Notes under the pieces: model-generated
Databases searched by the model: none
Seen by the model: the letters and a program-made list of their open reading frames with translations, nothing else
What the model was told of the DNA's origin: nothing
Source of the DNA: Deroplatys truncata
Taxonomy: Eukaryota; Arthropoda; Insecta; Mantodea; Mantidae
Assembly (NCBI GenBank): GCA_030765065.1
Contig: CM060986.1
Span: 79,725,573 to 79,789,572, forward strand
Direction: 5' to 3'
DNA length: 64,000 bases
Shown: piece by piece, positions 11,120 through 22,310 of the stretch
How the letters are laid out: each line of letters starts with the position of its first letter
How positions within the stretch are numbered: position 1 is the first letter of the stretch
Program-made: the position numbers and the translations under genes

Positions 11120-12228
11120 AAATGGAGAGGACTTCACAGCCTATGACATGACATGACACCAAGATAAGGGCAACAGCAACCTGACCGTACGCACTTATTA
11201 GCGCGAAAAAGAGAAAACAAAGACTTTAATTTAAAAAGCCATATGCTTAAGACATTTGATACGCATGCAATCGATGTATTAAATTTTCTGGGAATAGCCT
11301 GAGAAGTCCCTTTCATTTTGAATTAATTTCTTAGAGTGGTAAACGTAAGAGACAGGCAAAAATCTTACTATACAAAAAATGTAGATCTCGTTAAGCACAC
11401 AATTCATTTCAAATATTAATTTTTCCAGGTTAACCAATTCCGAGGACTCTTCTTATTGGTTTGAATTTTCAAAAACTTCACAATTTTTTCAAGTGGCTCG
11501 CCGTTCGCTTTTTCTCATTGTCTTGCAAAGGGCATGGAATTTCAACGCCATCATATTATAGCGCCTTGCTTTTCAAAAACTTGATTGTTGCCTTAGCGAA
11601 TTAAGAATAGTTGGATACCGGTTATTGGCTACCAGTAACAATGGTGAATATATTGTTTTTATTTAAATTATACTCGTAAATTTACGATTTTTACTTTATT
11701 ATTTTTATCTACTCATTTTATTCTAATTTATTTTTACTTACTAGATAATAAGTAAATCTCTGTACAGTAATAATGTATAAAATTAAAGAGGTATTAAGTA
11801 AATCACAGATTTGGAATACACGTCCTGGTGTAGGAAACAAGGTACCAGGACGGCATACTATGGATTTGATTTTATTTTATTTGTCACTTTAGCCTACTGT
11901 AACCATCTTACACCTACAACGAAATGCGTAATGAAAGTTTATCCCGATTAACAAGCAGCAGACAGGAGAATAAGCTTTTGTAAGAATAGTTTGTAGAAGA
12001 GTGAGTAGAGAAATTCTTGTGAATACAACACTTTTTTTTCTTATTTTTACTTTCTGTACCTCGTACATAGTAGTAGAAAAGGTATTGCATTCCACCCAAA
12101 ACTTCGATACCGAAATTTAAGTAAAATACATGTTTTGAAGGCCCCTTGAATCCAAAAATGTCGTTTTAGAAAAAGGTCCGCGTGCGAGCGCGTGTGTGTG
12201 CGTGTCTGTTAAGTTCAGTATCTTTAAA
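11120..12228 (-). repeat. R-family copies, minus strand, broken
   Basis: Central R blocks in reverse (TTTTCTGGGAATAGCCTGAGAAGTCC at 11283, AAAAATGTAGATCTCG at 11374) are followed by unrelated AT-rich DNA (about 11600-11880). The R head in reverse lies at about 11890-12035 and a separate reverse tail fragment at 12040-12228 (TACTTTCTGTACCTCGTAC, TGTTTTGAAGGCCCC, a GTGTGTG tract). At least one insertion or rearrangement has occurred. Confidence 0.65.
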
Positions 12229-12598
12229 AAATCTGATGTGTTACACTCAAATGACTTTCTCTATTCTTGTACAAGCTATTCTTACAAACCTTATTCTCCA
12301 CCTACTTCATGTTAATCGAGATAAACATTGCAGACTTTTATCTTATTGCTAATTTACTTGTAGATGTAAGGGGAAAATATATTTACAAGGGCAATATAGA
12401 AAAACACTAGCCTTTAAGCATATACATATCTCTTAAGAGCTGGTTGCTAGGTGCAGCACCATTCCCTTTGCCACGGATTATAACTCTTTGCATATCCAAG
12501 ACAAAAAAATGAATAACGAATTCCCATTTTTGAAAATAAGTATTGAAAAATTTAAGGGAATACCAAGCAATATCTCGAAAATGGTTCACTCAACAAAA
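12225..12598 (+). repeat. R-family head-only copy
   Basis: Starts at AAAAAATCTGATGTGTTACACTC and stops at GGTTCACTCAACAAAAAA, directly abutting the next full copy. The same truncated-plus-full arrangement occurs at 41024-42330. Confidence 0.8.
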
Positions 12599-13501
12599 AA
12601 AATCTGATGTGTTACACTCACATGACTTTCTCTACTCTTGTACAATCTAATTTTACAAACGCCTATTCTCCATATGGTTCATGTTAATCGAGATATCGAG
12701 ATGTCAATCTTATTGGTAATTTTCTTGTAGATGCAAGGGAAATATGGTAGCTTTTAAGCGATAGTCAAATATTTTAACGCTGGTTGCTATGTGGCGCATT
12801 CCATTCTCTTTGCATGTCCAGGACATAAAAAAAATGAATAACGAATGTGAGAAAAAGTATAAGTATTGTAAAACTTAAGGAAATAACAAGCAATATTTCG
12901 AAAACGGTTCACTCAACAAAAGAAATGTATATGACATAAGTTGTGTATTTTAACGCGATCTACATTTTTTGTGTAGTAAAATTTTGTCTATCTCTTATGG
13001 TTTACCAGTTATGCAAAAGTCGTTCACAATGAAGAATACTTTTGGAGACATTCCCAGAAAATTCGAGATATACATTTCATTTCTCATGACATTATCTTAA
13101 ACATATGATATTTTCATCAAAATCGTTAGAGCCATTTTTGAGAAAATTAAAATTGTCGAAAAATCTTCCATGTAAAGGGTAGTCTGGGGTGGGGGGATTT
13201 TCTTGAAAACCTTCGTGTCGCATCTCTGGAAGATACTGAACCTAAATACCAAGTTTGGTGCTTATCCGACTGTTCGTTTTTGAGTTATGCTGTTCACAGA
13301 CACACACACAGACACACACACACACACAGACACACACACACAGACACACACACACAGACACACACGGAAATGTTTCCAAAAATGATTTTTTTGGATTCAG
13401 GAGGTCTCAAAACATGTATTTCCGGTGAAATCTCGGTATCGAATTTTTGGGTGGAATGCAATACTTCCCCTACTTACTATACGTAGTAGCGAAAGTAAAA
13501 A
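12594..13501 (+). repeat. R-family full-length copy
   Basis: Complete from AAATCTGATGTGTTACACTC to GTAGTAGCGAAAGTAAAAA, with all R landmarks and a CA/GACA tract at 13296-13370. Closest in sequence to the copies at 9388-10270 and 41436-42330. Confidence 0.85.
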
Positions 13502-15090
13502 TACTTTAGTTTGAAATAAAGGCGAAAAGTTTATTGTATTTTCATAAACGTTTCATATTATTACACTGAATGCTTTATAAGAAATGTGCACCTGAATTTA
13601 GTAAATTAAAATTGTCGAGATAGTAGTACCTACTCCCAGAATTATTTTTTAGCCACAGTCACAGAAATTTACTCTGAAGGATTTTAAACCTATGATTAAG
13701 ACTTACATCGCTTTTTCTTAATACTTCTTCATGAGCAAAGGCTACATGGCTTTCAGAATTATCATTGGTCAGGAGAACCGAATTTGCCTTTGTTGGCCTT
13801 GCAAAATTTTGGAGTAACGCAAAAACAAGTCCTATTGTCCATTCATTGTTTTAAGACTAGGGCAGGATACCACGGAGTCTTCAGATTTTTTCAGCCGTTG
13901 ACGCTGGTCATTGTCTGCGCATGACGTTAATACTGAAGCGAGTTTATCGCTAGTGCCACCGGTAGAAGAATACAGAAATATGAGCGGAAGGGGTGGATGC
14001 CAACAGTTTCTAGGTCAACTTAGTGAAATGGGACCTGTGTCGTACCTTTACAGTATTTACATTTGGAACTTCTTTCACCTGCGTCTCGTAAATTCGCAAT
14101 CTCAGCATGTATGCTTATATATTCAAGTAATTTGACAGTTTTTGTAGCGTAGTGTGTCTAGGCTTTAATTATATAAGTTTAAATTTTTAATAAAAACAAC
14201 TGAAGTAACATTTAAAAATATTTTAATTGCTTCCTCCTTTTCTGCTAATAAAAGCAGTTTTTTATATGTTTTGTCTTAGAACTTGATAATATTTTGGGCA
14301 AAAGTGGAGTTAATCATTAACACAGCGGCGAATATCGTAAGAATAGATTCCCCCTCTTATCCTTCCAGTCCGAAGTAGTATTCAACCATGCACATTTTGT
14401 GATACGTAGCCACTTCCATCTCATGTGCAAAGAACGCACAAAATGTCCTAGTGCTTTCCATAGTGGTTTTCTGCTTTATGCAGCGCCGAAGTACATCAAC
14501 CTATTTACGAAATCGGAAACGCATGCAGTCCAAGGTTCAATTCCGCAAATTGCTGAACTAAATGACGTCATTCATTTAAACCGACTGACAATTAAGGCGG
14601 AATAGAACTGTAGAGTCGTTATAATGGTGAAACTGGATGCTGAAATTGTCATACTAATAACAATAGAAGGAATTATACTATTAAGTCAAATGGAGTGGCT
14701 CGAAACATCACGGTAGAGATGCTGGTATAATGTTTCATGTACACGTTTCATTTGACACAATCAAACGATTTTTCTTCCAATGGTAAATTTAGTATACTTT
14801 CTCATTATGTATTATGTTATATAAAATGAATTCTTATGTCCATGTTATGGTGCTGGCGATATCGTTTTACCTAAGAATGATTTTATATTAATCAGGACGT
14901 GCTTAGTTACATTCATGGATGTTATAATGTTTACAATATTCAGAAACATTCAAACTTTTATTCAGGGTAATAAGCTTTTGCGTTGTAAACAAAAGAAAGG
15001 GGGGAAAATCGCAAATATTTTTCCATGTCCATTAACTAAGCTTGGGAAAAGTCTATGCTTAGAACACTGAATATTCCGAAAACAATTTTA
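13502..15090. other. No recognisable feature
   Basis: Short ORFs at 13911-14135 and 14399-14605 lack known motifs and splice support. I see no repeat family here. Confidence 0.45.
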
Positions 15091-15806
15091 AAAAAATCTG
15101 ATGTACTACATTCACATGACCTCTACCTTCTATGTTTATTAGTGAATGTACAAACTATTCTTACTAAAGCTTATTTTTATCTCTGCTATATTTTAATTCA
15201 AATAAACCTTTGCAGAAGTAGCTACATTTTGTTATAGATACAAAGAATAGGGATAGTAAAATGTTTAAGAATTAGAAGCTATATGCTGGCCTTAAAATGT
15301 CATACTATTTCTATGCAATCGTGAGAAACAACTAAATGTTGACAGGACTTTAAAAGAATGACCAAGTAATGAACAATTAGGAACATTAATAACTGATACT
15401 AGGCTTATCCACAATAAAAAAATTTAAAGAGATCTACATTTTTTGTATAGTACATTTTCCATCTATTCCTTAAGTTTACCGGTTATGCAAGATTTACAGA
15501 ATTCCTTCCAAATGAAGAGGACTTAATAGACTATTCCCAGAAAATTCAAGATATACATATTATTTGTCATATAAATATCTTTAATATTTGGTATTTTAAT
15601 AAAAATCGTTACAGCCATTGTTTAGAAACTAAAATTCTTCGAAAAACGTTCCATGATAAGTGGTAGTTTGGGGTGGCAGGATCTTCTCGAAAATCTTCGT
15701 GTCGAAGTTTTGGAAGATATTGAATCTAAATGCCAAGTTAGGTACTTATCAGATTTTTAGTTTTCGAGTTATGCTGCTCACAGACACACACACGAACCTT
15801 TTTCTA
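15091..15806 (+). repeat. R-family copy, tail-truncated
   Basis: Head AATCTGATGTACTACATTCACATGACC to the short CA tract (15780-15793), then directly into the head of another R copy. More diverged than the 9-13 kb copies, hence probably older. Confidence 0.75.
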
Positions 15807-16608
15807 AAAATTTGATGTTTTGCACTCACATGACTTTCCCCACTCTTGTAAAAACTTATTCTCCATCTACTTCACGTTAATCGAGATAAACATTTGCAGA
15901 AACTATCTTATTGCTAATTTTCTTGTAGGTGCAAGAGGAATATGATAGGCTTTAAGCGATAGTCAAATCTTAAGAGCTGGTTGCTATGTGGAGCATTCCA
16001 TTTCTTTGCATGTCCAGGATATTAAAAAAAAATAATGAACTCCCATTTCAGAAAAAGTATAAGTATTGGAAAATAACAAATAACAAGGAATATTTCGGAA
16101 ATGGTTTATACCACACAAAAAAGTTAAATTGTGTTTTAGCGAGATCTACATTTTTTTGTACAGTAGACTTTTGTATATCTCATACGGTTTAACAGTTATG
16201 TAAAAGTCATGCAGAATGAAGGACTTTTGGAGAATTCCCATAAAATTCAGCATATACATTTCATTTGCCATGAAAACGTCTTAAATATGATATTTTAATC
16301 AAAATAGCTAAGACATTTTTCAGAAAATCAATTTTTTCGAAAAAGGTTTTATTAAAAGGTAGTTAGAGGTGGGGGAATTTTCTTGAAAATCTTTGTGTCA
16401 TATCCTTGGAAGATACAAACTCAAGTATCACGTTTGGTATACGACTTTTTGTTTGAGTTATGCTGTACAGACAGACACAGAGGGGCGCGTTTCCAAAAGT
16501 GCTTTATTTGGTTGCAGGGCACCTCAAAACATGTATTTCCGGTGAAATATTGGTATGAATTCTTGGGTGAAATATAATACTTACTATACGTAGTAGAGAA
16601 AGTAAAAA
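15807..16608 (+). repeat. R-family copy
   Basis: Head TTTGATGTTTTGCACTCACATGAC to tail TACGTAGTAGAGAAAGTAAAAA. The CA tract has shrunk to ACAGACAGACACAGAGG (16469-16485), and internal deletions shorten it to about 800 bp. Confidence 0.75.
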
Positions 16609-16723
16609 TGCTTCATTTGGTTCAGGGGCCTCAAAACATATATTTCCATTGAAATCTCAATATCAGATTTTTGGGTGGAATGCAATAACTTTTCTAACTA
16701 CTACGTACGTGATAGAGAAAGTT
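16609..16723 (+). repeat. R-family tail fragment
   Basis: Begins in the TTTGGTTCAGGGGCCTCAAAACAT block and ends at CGTGATAGAGAAAGTTA. This is a third tail in series after the two preceding copies. Confidence 0.7.
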
Positions 16724-17369
16724 AATATAATATGCCAGAAATTCCTTATTTTAATGCTCTCTTTTTCTGTAAAAGCTTTTGTCCATTTTTATGGTTTCTT
16801 GTTCATACAAAATTATAAAACATGCATTAAAATAAACAGGAATTCTAGGGTTATCATTGAGAATTCACGATATACATTTTATTACTTACATAAAATCTTA
16901 AGCTTATGTTATTTTAATCAAAATGATGAGCCATTTGTTTTCAAATTAAGGAAAATGATCAGGCGAGATCAAGCGGGCCATTTATTCGCAACGAAACCAT
17001 TTTATCGGTTCAGCTATTTTTTCAAATTTCTCGTTTTATTATTTTATACTTTTTTGAAAAATTACACCAATCTTTCAACTTTTTCATATGTGGAATTAAC
17101 CTAATTATTTACATGCATTTAGCAGAGCATTCTTTTTGATCCCACCTACGATACCATGCATATATGATTTAAAACTGACGGAGAATTAAATTTTTGAAGT
17201 CATAAAATCTGAGGCATTAATGAGGAATTCTATTAAAAAATTCACAGCTCCTGACCGACATTTTTTCCTCCTGAGTTTCAGATATTGCACAGAAAAGTCT
17301 GATCTACTAAATGTATGCAAAATAATTTTATAAACGCTACACACAAAGAGGTTAAAATATTGTATAAAC
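16724..17369. other. Diverged R debris and anonymous DNA
   Basis: Segments near 16840-16940 (ATACATTTTATTACTTACATAAAATCTTAAG, ATTTTAATCAAAATGATGAGCCATTT) match central R. The open frame at 16649-17104 runs through this repeat and is not taken as a gene. The remainder is unassigned. Confidence 0.4.
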
Positions 17370-17720
17370 ACGGTGGACCATTTAAGTAGAGACTGTGCAA
17401 TGTCTCCAAAACTAAGCGTTGTAGAAAGAAATGTCTTGAATAAAGGTTGCTTGATGTTATGGGGGAAAGTAAATGCCATTAGTGGCCATGGTGGTCATTG
17501 TGGTCATTTTAGAGTCAATTTAATACTTTTAAATGGGAACCTATAATTAGAATCAATTTAAATTGACCCCAAAATTAGCATTACAACATCCTCCAAACAA
17601 AACACGATTAATGACATTTTATTTTCCCCATAATATCAAGCAATGTTTATTTAGGACACTTGTTTCCACAACGCTTAGTTTTGGAGATATTGTACAGTCC
17701 CAACTTAAATGGTCCACCCT
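17370..17720. mobile_element. Foldback / MITE-like element
   Basis: The whole 351-bp unit is one imperfect inverted repeat. The left end GGTGGACCATTTAAGT matches the reverse complement of the right end ACTTAAATGGTCCACC, and pairing continues through the 'CTCCAAAACTAAGCGTTGT' and 'TTGCTTGAT.TTATGGGG' blocks to a centre near 17545. TA-rich flanks (TATAAACA / ATATATA) fit a TA target site. It encodes no protein. Half of another copy lies at 21460-21650. Confidence 0.7.
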
Positions 17721-18627
17721 ATATATATAACTTTAAACACCAGAACACATCGCGTGTTCCTTCCGCATTTTAAAAATTTAATTTTATCTGCGTTAGTTTG
17801 TATGGTATACCTTTAAAGTGGAGATGAATACTTTGAGTCACTGAATATAACGTACTCATTGTCAGCTTTGCCCTTTATATAACAAATAATTCAAATTAGA
17901 TATGAAAGCCCTAACTTACTAACATTAAGCCCTTGGGAGGCGAAAGGCCTTAATGCCTCCTTACTCAAAAGAATACTGCGTCAAATTATTAGCTAAGCAT
18001 TAACACATTTGCCTGTGCGTATCTAAGCCTAGTTAGAAACTTTTTTGCAGAATTACTCTTATGTGCAGAATTTCATCATTACCTTGTAACCCGTATGTCA
18101 TTTTCTTTCCACTTCTTTGTTGATTTAATTTCAAGTGGACAGTCAATTATAATCCGTGAAAAGGCGTCTTGGTTCCGGTTTAACTCGGTGGAACAAATTG
18201 GAAACTCCAGTTTGTCCAGCTTTTGTTTTATGTCGCTTATTCTCAGAATTGTTTGAAGTGACAGCTGTGCGAAGAGAAAGGGAACCTGCAGACGAAATTA
18301 AGTCGTTAAGGCTCTTCCTGTACCTTTACAAGAGTTGCATAGACATTGTTGTTTATATACTCAGGTGTGAAACGAGGCTTGTTTTCGGGCAGGCAAGAGA
18401 AACATTATTCTATAGGTGGACCTCAAATGCTTGATAGCTTCAGCAGAATGATTTGAGTAAAATTGAAAGATCCTGTTTCATTTTACGTTAATGTGTTTAC
18501 TAATCACAACTGTGTAAGAAACAAACAGCTCTCTTTGTTTCTTTATTAAACGAGATGTGTGCACCCCCCTAGCTAGGGTTATGGGAAGGAATGGTCGAAA
18601 GGGGTAGATCAGAAATTTCATTGAAGC
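17721..18627. other. No recognisable gene
   Basis: One 92-codon open frame (18156-18434, plus) starts at a GTG and has no recognisable domain. No splice or promoter context supports it. Confidence 0.4.
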
Positions 18628-18950
18628 GGTTGCTGGGAGGTGGAGGGTTGGTGAAGGTTGTTGGAGTATTTCTGAGGCATATAAACATTTACCTCAAGTC
18701 ACGTCTATAATTAATAATATTTATTTTTGTTATATATTTTGTTACATATTATTTAAGATATGTATTTTAAACCACGTATATTTCAATAAAATGGGGTTTG
18801 CGGGAAGATGGAGGGATGATGAAGGTAGTGACAGTATTTGTGAGGCATATAAACAAGTCATGCCTAGCCTATAATTAATAACTATTTATTTTTGTTATAT
18901 GTTTTGTTGAATATTATTTAAAATATGTATTTTAAACTATGTATATACGT
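18628..18950 (+). repeat. Two-unit tandem repeat, period about 167 bp
   Basis: Unit 1 (about 18628-18780) and unit 2 (about 18795-18947) share GGAGGTGGAGGGTTGGTGAAGG / GAAGATGGAGGGATGATGAAGG, then GAGGCATATAAAC, CTATAATTAATAA, TATTTATTTTTGTTATAT and ATATGTATTTTAAAC. The DD41D-type transposon lies immediately after unit 2. Confidence 0.7.
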
Positions 18951-20515
18951 TGTAACAAAAATGTACGGTACAAACTACAGGACACATTCCTCAGATGTAG
19001 ACGAAGGAATTATGTTATATGAACATGGGTCTGGAAACGCTTTGTTTCCATGTTACAGCTCATTTTCTCCAACTCATTAATCATGGAAAACACACACGAA
19101 CAGAACGTTAGAACCATGGGGAACATGCACTCTTGGATACGTCTGGTTAAGTTGTCATCCTAGGTGCACCGCCAGTGTTTTGTTTTACATGTCCTGTTGC
19201 CATGCGACTTCGTCATTGCCCGTATAAGGTAACATCAACTGTTCCAATAATCACAGACTTGGCTCGTACAATGGCAGTATACACAAATGCAGAGATGGCA
19301 GGTGCGCATTTGATGTATGGATAAGCGGATGGCAATGGTGCTTGCGCTCAACGTTAGTACCGGGAGAGATTTCCAGGACGAAGATGCCCCGACAGGAAAA
19401 CGTTTGAAGCCATTGATCGTCGTCTTAGGGAACATGGAGCATTTCAGCCTGATACTCGTGACCGGGGGAGGCTTAGAAGGACGAGGACACCGCAACGGGA
19501 GACGGCATTTCTTCAGGCAGTTGACGACCCAATGTCAGTACAAGACAAGTAGCTGCAACAATAAATGTTGACTACATGACTGTCTGGAGAGTGTTACACG
19601 AGGTCCGCCTGTATCCATACCATTTACAGCCTGTGCAGGCACTATCAGCACTGATTTTCCTGCACGCGTACTTTCCTGTGAATGGTTTATGCAACAAAGT
19701 GTCAACCTTAATTTTAATGCAACGGAGTTGTTCACAGATGAGGCGTCGTTTCTAGGAGATCAGATTGAAAATCATCACAATCGGCATGTATGGGCTGACG
19801 CGAATCCTCACGCGACTTTTGGAGCAGATCAACAAAAAATTTTCTGTCAATGTTTGGACCGGCATTGTTGGCGACTGTTTGATAGGGCCTCACGTTCTTC
19901 CACCCAGGCTCAACGGACAAAGTTACCATAATTTCGTAGAGATTGTTCTACCTGATCTTTTAGCACATGTGCTTTTAGCTGTGCGACAAAACATGTACTT
20001 AATGCACAATGGAGCGCCTCCTTATTTTAATGCTAATGTCCGTCAGCTTATAAATAACAGATTCGGTGACAGATAGGTAGAGGTGGACCAATTGCCTGTC
20101 TCCACGCTCCCTGGACCTAAACCCACTGGACTTTTATTTGTGGGGGCATTTTAAAGCTCTTGTGTATCGAACCCCAGTACCAGATGTTCAGTGTCTCCGT
20201 GCCCGTATTATGGAAGGCTGTGAAATCATACGCAATACTCCAGGGATACATCAGCTTATCCGGGATTCACTACGACAGCGAGTTGACGCATGTATCAATG
20301 CTCACGGAGGGCATATTGAACATCTCCTGTGAGAAAGAGTTGCATGTGGTATGTTGGTACGTTCTATTCTTGTGTGTTTCCCATGAATAATGGGTTGGAG
20401 AAAATGAGTTATAATATGGTAACAAAACGTTTCCAGACCATGTTCATATAACATAATTTCTTCATCTACGTGTGAGGAATGAGTCCTGCAGTTTGTGCCG
20501 TACATTTTTGTTACA
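18951..20515 (+). mobile_element. Tc1/mariner-superfamily element, DD41D-like, complete ends
   Basis: The element is 1565 bp. Long terminal inverted repeats of about 165-170 bp (18951 to ~19120 and ~20345 to 20515) start TGTAACAAAAATGTACGG and are roughly 90% alike by eye. The shared internal blocks are ATTATGTTATATGAACATGG and CATTTTCTCCAAC. It encloses a decayed transposase gene. Target-site bases could not be resolved. The long inverted repeats and transposase type fit a rosa-like/DD41D lineage; that family name is inference. Confidence 0.8.
19271..20332 (+). pseudogene. DD41D-like transposase (inactive)
   Basis: Starts MAVYTNAEMAGAHLMYG at 19271, then an in-frame stop. FQDEDAP and an RLREHGAFQPDTRDRGRLRR-type helix-turn-helix linker follow in another frame. 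The catalytic domain opens with LFTDEASF (first Asp present, about 19728), then HVWADANPHATFG, FSVNVWTGIVGD and RLNGQSYHNF. The second catalytic site reads MHNGAPP (about 20002), where Asp has become Asn. The third is in the PLDFYLW-like block (about 20120), roughly 40 codons on. It ends INAHGGHIEHLL at 20332. Several stops and frameshifts and the Asp-to-Asn change make it non-functional. Confidence 0.85.
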
Positions 20516-21338
20516 CCTGTGTTTCAATATAACTGCTTAAGATGGAAACTGCTAGAAATTAAGTTTAACAGAGTATAAGGTGCATAATTTTACTGTTAAC
20601 AGTAGAGAGCCAATCAGAAGCAAGTAACCTAAGTTTCAAATGTTTATGTGTGAGAAGTAAAGCTACGCTAATATTGTTGTAACCGTTAGGAAGTCGCTTT
20701 CAGTGCAATACTGAGTGTGGTAGGTTCTTTCATGATATAGTGGCAGTAATAATACATTATTTACCGCGAGTGATATAGGAAGACAAGTTAAATTCTAATA
20801 ATAAATAATAATTTATTTCTATAAAAATTCTTGTTCTAACAAATGATAACTTCAGACTACTAGGAGCAGCAAATATGTTTATTACGTGTATTCAGTAAAA
20901 GTAATAAGTCAACACGTAGAAAATTTCGGACCTAGCTAATATAAACTGACTTTGTATTATTTATTGAATCTATGCATATTGTATTGGAACACAGACCAAT
21001 TTGTGTGTAAAGCATATTAAGATAACCGTTCAATAATAATTAATAAGTGTAACAGTTTACTTCCGTTGTTAGCATTTTCACAATGTTACACTTAAAAATA
21101 TAACTCCTTACAGTTCCATCCCTGCCAAGAGATACGTGCTTAACTGCCAAGTTTTATTAGAAAAGCTAATCTAACGTTAATATCAAATAGCAAGTAATGC
21201 AATAACAACATTGGGGCCTAAATTACAATGCCCACTAAATTGATGATAAAAAAAACCCCCAAGAAACCGGTGCAAGGGTGACACTATTAGACGTGTAATT
21301 GTTGTTCCAAGAGTATCTTTAATTCTTCTAATAAATAA

Positions 21339-21375
<37 letters not shown>

Positions 21376-21459
21376 CTAGAGCTAGACAGCTGTTAAGTTT
21401 ACCTGATAGATGGTACAAGATCGGTGTTCCATCTTCGCGTTGTTTTGGAGACTTTTCAA
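20516..21459. other. No gene; (GA)n microsatellite at 21340-21370
   Basis: AT-rich, unassigned. The only notable feature is a run of about 15 GA units followed by CAGAGCTAGAGCTAG. Confidence 0.5.
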
Positions 21460-21650
21460 AAATGGGAAGCTACAATTAGGTTCAATGTAAATTGACCCTA
21501 GAATGACCACCACAACGTCCTCCAAATAAAACACGACAAGTGGCATTTACTTTCCCCCATAGTATCATGCAACTTTTATTCAAGATATTTCTTTCTACAA
21601 CACTTAGTTTTGGAGATATTCTACAGTCTCAACTTAAATGGTCCACCCTG
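21460..21650. mobile_element. Foldback/MITE-like element, right half only
   Basis: Matches the right half of the element at 17370-17720: GGGAAGCTACAATTAGGTTCAATGTAAATTGACC through CTTAGTTTTGGAGATATTCTACAGTC to AACTTAAATGGTCCACCCTG. It is followed by TATA, as expected for a TA target. The left arm is absent, so it is truncated. Confidence 0.65.
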
Positions 21651-22185
21651 TATACATACATGTGTGTGCGTGTGTGTGTGTTCCGAGCAACCAACATTTA
21701 AAATTTAATAAAATAATATTCTCAAGACGTTCTGTTTTAATACTGGTAACATTTCAGTACGTTCTATTCTTCTTCCTGTCGTGTTTAATGTATAATTTCT
21801 CTTTCTCCTTTTAAATTACCACAATGTGCACTCCACTGAACGTTCTTCTTGCCAAGTCCTTTCGTTTCTTTATACACTGGTGTAAGTAGAGAACAACTCA
21901 ATAGTCTCTCACGCAAATAAGATGAAGTACAGGGCACGCCATTCTCCAGTTTCGATCTCAATCTTCCCCAGTGTGTACATAGTATAACTGGTTATATTTA
22001 TCAATAGTTGTATTTTAACGTCTTGGAACCAAGTTACTTTTTAACGGGAATGTAATGTTCCTGTATTGACTATTTCAATTTATAATCCATTTTGAGAAGG
22101 AGACGGGCGGATTGTCGGACCCGCATCCACCGGCAGCTAGTGATGGTAATTGTGATGTCGAGAGTTTCCTGTTACACGGCTACGA
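21651..22185. other. No recognisable feature
   Basis: Short GT tract at 21660-21680; otherwise unassigned. Confidence 0.45.
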
Positions 22186-22310
22186 CATCGAGCGAAATGG
22201 CTTCGTGATAACGTGTGCGGATTACATTCGAGAGGTCCCGGGTTCAATTCCCGTTGGACCGGTCACTCTGATCTTAATGGCGGTTAGTAGGCGGATGCTG
22301 GGGTGGATTA
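22186..22310 (+). repeat. tRNA-like SINE head
   Basis: Box A-like TGGCTTCGTGATAACGTG (22199-22216) and box B-like GGGTTCAATTCCC (22239-22251) are about 25 nt apart. No cloverleaf can be completed, so it is not a tRNA gene. The GC-rich stretch to about 22560 may be its body or older unique sequence. Confidence 0.45.
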
